Assembly: GCF_004340905.1 (NCBI RefSeq)
Contig: NZ_SLXD01000006.1
Span: forward strand, 62,001 to 126,000
Origin: Rubrivivax gelatinosus
Lineage (GTDB): Bacteria; Pseudomonadota; Gammaproteobacteria; Burkholderiales; Burkholderiaceae_C
DNA length: 64,000 nt
Reading direction: 5' to 3'
Part shown: piece after piece, positions 26,768-34,562 of the stretch
Layout: every line of letters starts with the position of its first letter
How positions within the stretch are numbered: the stretch's first letter is position 1
The notes under the pieces: model-generated
What the model was told of the DNA's origin: nothing
What the model saw: only the letters and a program-made list of their open reading frames with translations
The model's database searches: none
Translations under genes and position numbers: made by a program

Positions 26768-27735
26768 GCCGACTCCAGCGCGTCGATCTCGACGAAGGCG
26801 TCGGCCAGCACTGCCAGGCGGCGCTCCAGCTCGGCCACGCGCGCGAGCAGCGCCTGCTCTCGCAGCGACGGCCCGGAGGCGGGCGCCTCCTCGAGATCGC
26901 CGATCCGCCGTTCGAGCTGGTGGTGCAGGTCCAGCAGCAGTTGCATCGTCGCCGTCGCCTCGGCCTGGCCGCCGTGGCCGGCCTGAACCAGCGCCAGCTC
27001 GCTGATCGACTCGGCGCGTGCCGAGCGCGTCTTGCAGTCCTCGTGATAGACGCTGTAGGCGATGTCCAGCGGCAGGTGGTGCAGCGTGAACTGGCCCGCC
27101 ATGCGCAGGAACAGATCCGCGTCCATGGAGTAGTGCAGGTCCAGCTTCACCGGCCCGGCGGCGTCCCAGGCGCGGCGCGAGAAGAACACGCTGGGCTGCA
27201 CCAGGTGGTTGCGCGCGTAGTCCAGCAGCACCGCCTGTGTCAGTCTCTCGGGGCCGTAGACGAAGTGGCGGATCGGGCGAAGGTCCAGCTCGGTCATGTA
27301 GGCGTCGCCGACGACGACCTCGCAGCCCGGCGTGTCGCGAAAGCGCGCGCGCACCGCGTTCAGCACGTTGGGCAGGAACAGGTCGTCGCCGTTGAGCCAG
27401 CACAGGATGCGCCCGGTGGCGCGCGCCATGCCCTTGTTGATGGCGTCGGACTGGCCCTTGTCGCGCTCGGACTGCACGTGCGCGAACATGTCACGGTAGT
27501 GCGCCAGGATGGCGGGCGTCTCGTCCTTGCTGCCGCCGTCCATCATGATGATCTCGACGCCGGCGAGGTCGTTGCACAGCAGGCTTCGCAGCGTCTTCTC
27601 GAGGTACTTGCCGGCGTTGTACACGGGCATGACGACCGACAGCGTCGGCAGGTCTGCGGTCGCCGGCTCGACGTGGAGGTCGGCCTCCCACGGCAGCGTT
27701 GCCGCGGGGTCCAGGGGCATGGGGAGTCGGTTCAT
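26764..27735 (-). CDS. Glycosyltransferase family 2
   Basis: The 323-residue GT-A enzyme has LSVVMPVYNAGKYLEKTLRS, EIIMMDGGSKDETPAIL, the DxD-type CWLNGDDLFLPN and the catalytic YSMDADLFLRMAG. It ends in a heptad-rich helix (LREQALLARVAELERRLAVL, about residues 290-312), suggesting oligomerisation or complex formation. It overlaps both neighbours by four bases, between the GT4 and the unknown protein at 27732. Substrate not identifiable. Confidence 0.9.
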   Translation of the reverse strand: MNRLPMPLDPAATLPWEADLHVEPATADLPTLSVVMPVYNAGKYLEKTLRSLLCNDLAGVEIIMMDGGSKDETPAILAHYRDMFAHVQSERDKGQSDAINKGMARATGRILCWLNGDDLFLPNVLNAVRARFRDTPGCEVVVGDAYMTELDLRPIRHFVYGPERLTQAVLLDYARNHLVQPSVFFSRRAWDAAGPVKLDLHYSMDADLFLRMAGQFTLHHLPLDIAYSVYHEDCKTRSARAESISELALVQAGHGGQAEATATMQLLLDLHHQLERRIGDLEEAPASGPSLREQALLARVAELERRLAVLADAFVEIDALESA

Positions 27736-28982
27736 GTCAGGGCGCCGCGCAGGTCGTGCATCAGGGCGGCGAAGAGCCGCTCCTCCTGCTCGTGGCGGCA
27801 GTGCACGCGCAGGTACTTCAGCAGGTGGAGGTTGAGCACCGCGTGCTCGTAGAGATCGATCGCGAGCAGATCCAGGATGCGTTCGCGGCGCTGGACGGCA
27901 TCGGCCTCGCCCAGGAAGCTCTGCAACTGCTCGGCGTGCGCGGAGCCCTTGGGGTAGTGAGTCGTCCAGCCGGTGCGGCCCTGCTCGCGCATCAGCGCCA
28001 GCGCCGCGCGCAGGGCGACCAGGTAGACGCTCAGCCGCGTGCCCCGCGTAGCGAGGTACTCGTGCGACAGGTGCAGCGTGCGCCAGTCCGGCCGCGCCTT
28101 CTGCGCCTGCACCAGCGAGCCCGGCAGCGTCTGCTGTTCAGGCGCGCGGCCGTCGGTGTCCGCACGCACGGCGGGCGGCACGGGGTCGGCCAGCGCGCTC
28201 TGCATCATCCTGGTGTCGGCCAGATGGCGGAGGCACTGGGCCCGGATGCGGGCGACGAATTCGGCGGCCAGTTCGACGTGGTCGTTCGCGGCGTAGCGGC
28301 CGCTGGCGAGCATCGCCGCAGCCTGTTCGGCGAACGGGTCGATCGACGCGTAGCCGGCGGCGTGCCGCGGATGGAGCAGGAAGCGCGCCTCCAGCAGGCG
28401 GCCGCCGATGGCCAGCACCTCGTGGCCCACGTACAAGTCCCAGCCGGGAACGCCGAAGGCCATGCGTTCGGCGGCCGGCTCCTGGCGCAGCCGCGCGACG
28501 AGGTCGGCCAGGCCTTCGGTGCGGAAGCAGAAGGCGTCCAGGCCGCCGTGGTAGGGCGCCTTCGGGGTGCCGGCCGGCTCGTCGACGGCGCTGCAGTCGC
28601 TGCGCACGTAGCCCGAGGCTGCGGCCTGCGCGGCCATCAGCGGCAGCGGGTTGCGGCTGACGGCAGGGAAGAGGTCCGAGTTGACGACGAGCACCACCTC
28701 GGCCTGGCCTGCCAGCAGCCGTTCGAGCAGCGGCACGATGCGCGGCATCGGCCGGCCGCCGAAGGGCAGCATCGTGTCCTCGTCGCCGATCTCCACCAGG
28801 GCCTCGGCCGGCAGCCCGGCCTCGATCAGGCGTTCGCGTTCGGCCGCGTGGTTGAAGCTCAGCGCCTCGACGCCCAGCGCGCGCCAGCGCTCGAAGCAGG
28901 CCCGCTGATGGGCGATGCGGTCATGCGGATTCAGGCTGGTTGCGACGACGGCCCGCCGCGTGGCTGGCGTTGCGACGCTCAT
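27732..28982 (-). CDS. Unrecognised protein, possibly GT-A-like
   Basis: I do not recognise this 416-residue family with confidence. The first 220 residues show features of a nucleotide-diphospho-sugar transferase fold: an N-terminal strand VVATSLNPHDR, then VVLVVNSDLFPAV with an NSD triplet at residues 101-103 placed like a metal-binding DxD. Later come GLDAFCFRTEGLADL and FGVPGWDLYVG. The C-terminal 190 residues are helical. It overlaps the GT2 gene downstream and the unknown gene upstream, so it is made together with glycan enzymes. A glycosyltransferase role is a guess. Confidence 0.6.
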   Translation of the reverse strand: MSVATPATRRAVVATSLNPHDRIAHQRACFERWRALGVEALSFNHAAERERLIEAGLPAEALVEIGDEDTMLPFGGRPMPRIVPLLERLLAGQAEVVLVVNSDLFPAVSRNPLPLMAAQAAASGYVRSDCSAVDEPAGTPKAPYHGGLDAFCFRTEGLADLVARLRQEPAAERMAFGVPGWDLYVGHEVLAIGGRLLEARFLLHPRHAAGYASIDPFAEQAAAMLASGRYAANDHVELAAEFVARIRAQCLRHLADTRMMQSALADPVPPAVRADTDGRAPEQQTLPGSLVQAQKARPDWRTLHLSHEYLATRGTRLSVYLVALRAALALMREQGRTGWTTHYPKGSAHAEQLQSFLGEADAVQRRERILDLLAIDLYEHAVLNLHLLKYLRVHCRHEQEERLFAALMHDLRGALT

Positions 28983-30616
28983 GCCGCGAACAGCCGTCCG
29001 AGCAGCGGCAGCCGTGCCAGGCGCCGCCCGCGGCGGCCCGCGGCGGCGGCCTGCGCCTGGCGAAGCCAGCGCGGGGCGAGCTCGGCGAGCTCCGCGCGGC
29101 GCGCGGCGGGCGCGCCGAACGCGGCACCCTCGAGCATGGTCGCGGCCGGCATCGCGTCGAGCACCGCGACGACCATCGCCTTGTCGTTGTCGGTCAGGGC
29201 CTGCCAGGCTGCGGCGCGTTCGGCGGCGCCGCGACTGTCGGCCACCGGGATCTGCCATTCGACGGTCGGCAGGCCCTGGGCGTCTACCGGCCAGCCGGCC
29301 AGCGGCGGCTCGGTCACCTTGTCATCGCGCCGCCAGCGCAGTCCGGCGGCAGACCACAGCAGGCGGATCCTGCCGAGCTCGACAGGCCCGAAGCTGGCCC
29401 CGGAGAACTGGATCACGGTGACGTCGCCGGCCTCGGCGCCCACCGACACGCCGTCGTAGCGAAGGCGGTGTGGCAGCTCGGCGACCTGGCGCCGCAGCCG
29501 CCGTGCGGCCAGCGTGACCGCCGTGGAGGTGGCCTCGCCGAGCTCCGGCAGCTGGCGCCCGAGCAGCGTCGTCACGCCGGTCACCACGTACCAGTCGGCC
29601 GAGCCGAGGAACTGCAGGCGCTGGCGGTCGGCGGCGTCGGCCGGCCGGAACTGCATGTAGTCCAGTCCCTGTTCGGCGCCGTCGGGCTTCCAGGCCTGCA
29701 CGACCTCGGGGGATTCGCCGGTGGCGTACAGGCGCAGCGCCGGTTGGCCGTCGACCAGCAGCAGGCGAGCGTCGACCCGGGGCAGGCGTCGCAGGCCGAC
29801 GATGTCCAGCGGGCGCAGTTCGACGCGCACGCTGGTCGGCGTGACCTCGGTGAGGCGCATGTGGCCGGCGCGCGCGGCGAAGCGGCCGGAGACCGCGCCG
29901 CCCCGCATCTGGCTTTCCAGGTCACGCAGGCGCAGGTAGGTGTCCTCGAGCTCCTGCTGCGCGTCGGCGAGGCAGCCGCGCAGAGCCTGCTCGCGGTCCT
30001 CGGGGAGGGCGGGCAGAACCGCCGGCGGCGCGGCGGGCTCGGGGCTGCCAACGGCGGTGGGCGCGGCGGCGGGCGTGGCCTCGGGGCCGGCGACGATGCC
30101 TGACATTCGGAGTCGTTCCTTGAGGTGTTGGACGCCCGGGTGCGCCCGGGTCAGGCGCAGGGCGGCCTGCCAGAGGGCGGGGTCGGTGACCTGCGGGATG
30201 GGCTGGTGTCGCACGCGGATCCGGGACAGGCTCGGTGCCCAGGCTTGCAGGCGCTGCGCGAGAGCGCTGCTCTCGAGTGCGGCCGACTCTATCAGCACGA
30301 CATCCAGCGGGTTCTGCTCGGCGGCCACCACAGCCTGTTCGGCCCGGGTCAGCCAGTGTTCGAGCGCCTCGCGAGGCGCTCGGCCGGCCGCCATCAGCCT
30401 GCAGATGGACGCCTCGGCAGATTCGATCAGGTAGAGAGCCCGGCTGCTGGCAGTCGGGGCGAGCGCCGACTCCCGCGGGACGGCCGCGATGTCTGCGTCC
30501 GCTTCCTTGATCGCCGCGGCCACGGCCGCGGCCTCCGCGCCGTCGCGGCGCCAGCTGACGATCTGGATGAGCGTGACTTGGGCGAGGGACTGGAGCGCAG
30601 GGGCGGAGGGGGTCAT
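28979..30616 (-). CDS. Large unknown protein, member of a paired family (copy A)
   Basis: The 545-residue protein has no recognised domain. It resembles the 641-residue protein at 41075-43000 in two regions. One is an N-terminal stretch (A 62-170, B 60-170, including LIES with A-AGR, and DPALW against DPVLL). The other is a C-terminal domain (A about 255-492, B about 355-590), with WKPDG/WEPDG, LGSADW/MGSSDW, RLRYD/RWRYD and VLDAMPA/ILDALPA aligned. A short Ala/Pro linker and a helical segment (residues 205-238) join them. It leads the minus-strand run and overlaps the gene after it. Confidence 0.75.
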   Translation of the reverse strand: MTPSAPALQSLAQVTLIQIVSWRRDGAEAAAVAAAIKEADADIAAVPRESALAPTASSRALYLIESAEASICRLMAAGRAPREALEHWLTRAEQAVVAAEQNPLDVVLIESAALESSALAQRLQAWAPSLSRIRVRHQPIPQVTDPALWQAALRLTRAHPGVQHLKERLRMSGIVAGPEATPAAAPTAVGSPEPAAPPAVLPALPEDREQALRGCLADAQQELEDTYLRLRDLESQMRGGAVSGRFAARAGHMRLTEVTPTSVRVELRPLDIVGLRRLPRVDARLLLVDGQPALRLYATGESPEVVQAWKPDGAEQGLDYMQFRPADAADRQRLQFLGSADWYVVTGVTTLLGRQLPELGEATSTAVTLAARRLRRQVAELPHRLRYDGVSVGAEAGDVTVIQFSGASFGPVELGRIRLLWSAAGLRWRRDDKVTEPPLAGWPVDAQGLPTVEWQIPVADSRGAAERAAAWQALTDNDKAMVVAVLDAMPAATMLEGAAFGAPAARRAELAELAPRWLRQAQAAAAGRRGRRLARLPLLGRLFAA

Positions 30617-30905
30617 CAGATCGGTAGTGGGCGCGGACCCGGTCGAAGCAAATCCGCGGTGAACAAGGCGTTTGGCGCGCCGTCAACTGCCGCCGGACGC
30701 AAACCGGCAATGATAGTCGCGCAGGCTTGCGCTGTCGAAGTCCGTCGCCCTCTCCACGGTTGATCGTGTAGTATCGTCCGGTTGCTCGTGTTTTTTCTTT
30801 TTTCGCTTGTCGGTGATTTTCGAGGGGATGATCGGATTCGTCGGCATTTGTTTTCGTGGCGCTCGCCCGTTTTCGCACTCCGATGTCAACTGAAGAATTC
30901 GAGTC
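30617..30905. promoter_or_regulatory. AT-rich divergent intergenic region
   Basis: This 289-base gap separates the divergent copy-A gene and the sulfotransferase gene at 30906. Its right half is strikingly T-rich for this genome (TTTTTTCTTTTTTCG at about 30790-30804). TAGTAT at 30769-30774 could be a -10 element for the plus strand, and ACTATCATTG on the minus strand (around 30710-30720) could be one for the copy-A gene. Neither has a convincing -35. The region probably contains both promoters and may mark a recombination joint. Confidence 0.45.
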
Positions 30906-31736
30906 ATGAGTCTGGTCGTTCTTTCGTTTGCCCGCTCCGGTAGCACCCATCTCATGTCGCTCTTGCGTCTCGTGGCGCCGCTGCGGGTTTACATGGAGAT
31001 CTTTCACTACCGCCTGGAAATCATGAAGCAGGGCCTCGGGGTGGATGCTGAACGGATATTCCAGGATCTTCCGTGGGCTGTTTCCGGGGATGATTCGGAT
31101 TCTCTTCGAAAGAGGATTGTCGATAATCCCGTGGAATATATTCGACGCCTTCGCGCGATCGACGAGGCTACTGTCCCGACGTTCAAGATATTTCCCGACC
31201 ACCTGTCGTCCGAAGGCCTCCGGGCGGTGATTGCCGACGCGCACGGTGTCGTGCTGCTGACGCGCAACCTGTTGCAGTCGTTTATTTCCAACGAAGTCGC
31301 CATGCAGGTCGGGGTGTTCGGCGGGATCGACACCTCGGCGCAGCGCGTCGCCTTCGAACCCGAACGTTTCATCGGTTTCGTTGACTTCACGTTGAAGCAC
31401 CTGCAATCCGGCTTGGCGGCTGCCCGCGACGCTTCCCGCTGCGTGGCCCCCATCGCCTACGAGGACCTCGTCGACGCGAGCCGCGATGACCAGGCCCGGC
31501 AGGTACTCGACCGGGTCCGGTGCATCGTGCCGGCGGCGACCTTGCCGGCCGAACCGCTGCACGACGGCCCCACCGTGCAGGACCGGCGCCGTGATGCCTA
31601 CGACAAGGTCAGCAACCCGGAGCGCATGCGTGCCTTCCTGCGTGCCGTCGGCGCCGAGGCGGCCGCCGACGGGCGTCGGGATCTGACGCTGGACGAGTGG
31701 GCGGAGGTGGTGCGCATCGGTGTTCGCCTCTGCTGA
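30906..31736 (+). CDS. Sulfotransferase-like protein
   Basis: The 276-residue protein starts VVLSFARSGSTHLMSLLRL, a clear PAPS 5'-phosphosulfate-binding loop (RSGSTHL). It has GVVLLTRNLLQSFISN in the position of the 3'-phosphate-binding RxxxxxxxS element. It resembles Stf0/Sulfotransfer-type enzymes and may sulfate the glycan or a lipid. The first third of the gene is clearly less GC-rich than its neighbours (for example GATTCTCTTCGAAAGAGG), pointing to separate ancestry. No strong ribosome-binding site is visible before the ATG. Confidence 0.75.
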   Translation: MSLVVLSFARSGSTHLMSLLRLVAPLRVYMEIFHYRLEIMKQGLGVDAERIFQDLPWAVSGDDSDSLRKRIVDNPVEYIRRLRAIDEATVPTFKIFPDHLSSEGLRAVIADAHGVVLLTRNLLQSFISNEVAMQVGVFGGIDTSAQRVAFEPERFIGFVDFTLKHLQSGLAAARDASRCVAPIAYEDLVDASRDDQARQVLDRVRCIVPAATLPAEPLHDGPTVQDRRRDAYDKVSNPERMRAFLRAVGAEAAADGRRDLTLDEWAEVVRIGVRLC

Positions 31737-31884
31737 GGGCAAGCGTGCTTGTGGGGGTGGCCGCCCTTTGGCATGCTGCACGGTCTTCGCAGCGATGTCC
31801 TCGACGATTCGCCGATCGTGCGTCTGCCAGTTGATCGGGCTCGACCTCGGGTTTATCTCGCGATGGCTGTCGGCGATTTCCCCA

Positions 31885-31911
31885 GGCGAGGTCCTACAGG
31901 GATGACTCGCC
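31885..31911. other. Inverted repeat in the gap before the WcbI fusion gene
   Basis: The 206-base gap 31737-31942 holds an inverted repeat GGCGAG...CTCGCC with a 15-base loop. I see no further gene or clear promoter in it. It may be a weak hairpin in the leader of the 31943 gene. Confidence 0.25.
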
Positions 31912-31942
31912 GCCTTTACCCGCTGCCCGTCCCGTTACCGCC

Positions 31943-33772
31943 ATGAAGCATCCTTACCTCGATTTGCTGCACGACTTACGCGCTGCCATCCCGGTCTTTC
32001 GCCAGTACATCCAATTGCGCACAGGCGTCGGCGGCGGGATGCATCCCAAGGCTGCGGCCCTATGGAGCTATCTTCTGGCGGTGCAGAAGAGCTGTCGCGT
32101 GCAGGGCGATCTCGTCGAGATCGGCGTCTTCCAGGGCTGGGGCTCGTATCTTCCGGCGCATGCTCTCGCGCCCCGCGAGAAGCTGGTCCTGGTCGATATC
32201 GCCGCCCACTACCTGGACGCGGCCAAGAACTTCGTCACCAGCCATACCCCGGCGACCGCCGAGAGCATCGTCCAGGTCCAGGTCGACAGCGCCGCGGGGA
32301 ACTTCTCCAACGCCATCGACAAGCACACCAGCCGGGCGCGCTGGATCCACATCGACGGCGAACACTCCTACCCCGCGGTGATCCGCGACCTCGACACCGC
32401 GGCCCGCGTCGCGACATCCGATGCGATCATCGTCGTCGACGACGTCGACCACGCGCTCGCGCCCTGCATCAACGATGCGCTGCTCGACTGGTTGCGCGGC
32501 AACCAGGGCTGGCGCCTGCTGATCCGCGGCTACAACAAGGCCTATCTCGTCAGCACGCGTGCCAGGGTCAACTGGAGGGAGTTCGTCGAGATCGTGCCCG
32601 AGGTCTTCGACCGCGAGTTCGAACTGAAGACGGTTCTGGCTTCGCAGACCTCGAGTGCCGACTCCCCCTATCTCTCGTACGGTGAGGGCTTCAACGACGC
32701 GAAGTACCTCCGCGTCAACCACACCAGCACCTCGCTCGAGGACTACGAGGGCCAGGACCCGCGCACTTTCTTCGTCGGCGTGCAACGGCGTCCCACCGTG
32801 CTGCTGTTCGGCAACTGCCAGATGCAGGTGCTGCACCACGCGTTGAATGCGGCTTTCGACGCCTGCGGGATGAACCTGCAGTCCTGCTACGTCGCCGATG
32901 TCCACGAACTCACGTCCGAGGGCGCGGACCAGCTCCGGGCGCTCGCCGCGAGCAGTCTGATGCTGATCACGCAGGTCGTGCGCAACGAGCGCTTCGCCGT
33001 CGGCAGCGAGGAACTGGAAGCCATCGCCGGCCCTGGCGCCTGCCTGCGCGTGCCGTCGATGCACTTCAACGCCTACTGGCCGAACCAGGGCGATCTGCGC
33101 ACCCAGCCGGACAGCGACATGGCTGGTCCGGCCGACGCCATCGCCTACCTGATGCTCCAGGCCGGCCATGCGCCCGAGGCGATCAACTCCCTGCTGCTAG
33201 ACCCCGGCCTGTACACGCCGGAAGAGCTGCAGCAGTGGGTCGCGGCGGCCACGACGCGCCTGCGCGAACGCGAGCACTACCACAAGCTCGACGTGAGCCT
33301 GTCCGACATCGTCTGCGCGGCGGACTTCGGCGAGCGTCCGTTCTACACCTTCAATCACCCGCGCAAGGTCATCCTGGACCGCATCACGGCCCGCGTCCTG
33401 GCGCTGCTGGCCCAGCGCTTCGCTCCGCGGGACCGGGCGGCGTTCGAGCGCCTCGTGTCCGGCCAACTGCGCGTGAGCTACGACATGTCGTCGATCGACT
33501 TCCTGGATTTCCCGTCGCTGCCTTCGGTTGCCAAGGGCCTGGGAATCGCCGAGGACGGCGCGCATGCGGGCGTCTACCGATACTTCCGCACGCGCGGCTC
33601 TGGTGCCGTCCACCGGCCGCTCTCGTTGGCGGCGGAGATCGCCGGCTTGGCCGCGCGCATGGCCAAGCTCAGCGAGGAACAGCATCGGTTCAACGCCGAG
33701 CAGATCCGATCGACGGTCCTCGTCCCGCAGCGTGTGGTGGCGCTCCTACCGCAGGCGCAGCCCGCGACCTGA
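31943..33772 (+). CDS. Methyltransferase-WcbI acyltransferase fusion
   Basis: The 609-residue protein joins two domains. Residues about 20-230 form a Methyltransf_24-type SAM domain: DLVEIGVFQGWGSYLPAHAL, KLVLVDIAAHYL, ARWIHIDGEHSYPAVIRDLD and DAIIVVDDVDH. Residues about 285-540 match the WcbI domain of capsule loci: VLLFGNCQMQVLHHAL, VPSMHFNAYWPNQGDL and YTFNHPRKVIL. WcbI proteins are putative acetyl- or acyltransferases of Burkholderia capsule synthesis, with Cys/His near GNCQ acting on the acyl donor. One protein could thus both methylate and acylate a capsule sugar. It is followed by a strong hairpin. Confidence 0.85.
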   Translation: MKHPYLDLLHDLRAAIPVFRQYIQLRTGVGGGMHPKAAALWSYLLAVQKSCRVQGDLVEIGVFQGWGSYLPAHALAPREKLVLVDIAAHYLDAAKNFVTSHTPATAESIVQVQVDSAAGNFSNAIDKHTSRARWIHIDGEHSYPAVIRDLDTAARVATSDAIIVVDDVDHALAPCINDALLDWLRGNQGWRLLIRGYNKAYLVSTRARVNWREFVEIVPEVFDREFELKTVLASQTSSADSPYLSYGEGFNDAKYLRVNHTSTSLEDYEGQDPRTFFVGVQRRPTVLLFGNCQMQVLHHALNAAFDACGMNLQSCYVADVHELTSEGADQLRALAASSLMLITQVVRNERFAVGSEELEAIAGPGACLRVPSMHFNAYWPNQGDLRTQPDSDMAGPADAIAYLMLQAGHAPEAINSLLLDPGLYTPEELQQWVAAATTRLREREHYHKLDVSLSDIVCAADFGERPFYTFNHPRKVILDRITARVLALLAQRFAPRDRAAFERLVSGQLRVSYDMSSIDFLDFPSLPSVAKGLGIAEDGAHAGVYRYFRTRGSGAVHRPLSLAAEIAGLAARMAKLSEEQHRFNAEQIRSTVLVPQRVVALLPQAQPAT

Positions 33773-33792
33773 GCCTCGCGCGCTTCAGTGGC

Positions 33793-33810
33793 CCGGCGCT
33801 TCGGCGCCGG
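33793..33810. terminator. Hairpin with TTCG loop between convergent genes
   Basis: CCGGCGC and GCGCCGG form a perfect seven-base stem around TTCG, a very stable tetraloop. It lies in the 44-base gap between the stops of the WcbI fusion gene (+) and the sulfotransferase gene (-). It has no T run, but its position and symmetry suit a bidirectional terminator. Confidence 0.6.
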
Positions 33811-33816
33811 ATCGGC

Positions 33817-34437
33817 TCACGCCAAGTCGAAGCGGTAGCCGAACCGCGTGATGTCGTCGCGGTAGCGCATCGCAACGTAGTCGGCCGTCTCGTCGGTGTA
33901 GTACAGGCGATAGTCGTCGCGCCGCGAGCGGTTCTTGTGTGGCGGTGAGCAGCAGGGGATCCCGAGATGTGCGCAGACGCGCCCCAGGTCTTCGTTCAAC
34001 CGTTCGAAGCGGATGACGTGGTCCGCGCTGACGTTGCCGTCGAGCGTCAGGTAGTCCACCTGCCGCCGTGGCAGGCGCAACTCGTCCGGGCGAAGGGTCC
34101 GGCCGACCGCCAGACCTCCGGGCGTGCCGAACGCGGTGTACGAGATCACCCGGTCCCACGGGTTGCGGACCGAGCAGAGCACGCGGTAGTCGCCCAGCGA
34201 ACGGCCCAGGGCCGCGGCGTAGTCGGAAATGGCGGCGTGCTTGTGCGAGCCCGTGACGAAGCCGAGTTCCTCGTTGATGACGTCCAGTCCCTGCGTGCCG
34301 TCCTCCTCGAGCACCTGGCCGACGCTCGGGCGGTACACCAGGCGGTCGCTCGAATGCGGCCCGAGCACGGTCTGGATCGAGTTGCCTCCCGTCTTCGGGA
34401 TGTGGACGTAGATGAACTTCAGGTGATGCGAGATCAA
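33817..34437 (-). CDS. Sulfotransferase family 2-like protein
   Basis: The 206-residue protein begins ISHHLKFIYVHIPKTGGNSIQTVL, the PKTGGxS phosphosulfate loop of Sulfotransfer_2 proteins. It has YRVLCSVRNPWDRVISYTAF as the 3'-phosphate-binding RNPxxRxxS element. The conserved opening makes the TTG at 34437 the natural start; the frame remains open far upstream across the next gene without any conserved sequence. It probably sulfates a sugar of the exported polysaccharide. A gap of 125 bases separates it from the tandem GT gene. Confidence 0.82.
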   Translation of the reverse strand: MISHHLKFIYVHIPKTGGNSIQTVLGPHSSDRLVYRPSVGQVLEEDGTQGLDVINEELGFVTGSHKHAAISDYAAALGRSLGDYRVLCSVRNPWDRVISYTAFGTPGGLAVGRTLRPDELRLPRRQVDYLTLDGNVSADHVIRFERLNEDLGRVCAHLGIPCCSPPHKNRSRRDDYRLYYTDETADYVAMRYRDDITRFGYRFDLA

Positions 34438-34562
34438 GGCGCACGCCAGCCGGAAGAACCGGCCGGGTTCAAGATGAAAAGTGAGGGCCTGCGCGCGCGC
34501 TCTGGCCGCCGGACCGAGGTCCGGTGGGCAGAAGTGCCGGGACGGCACCCGGGCAGGCAAGC

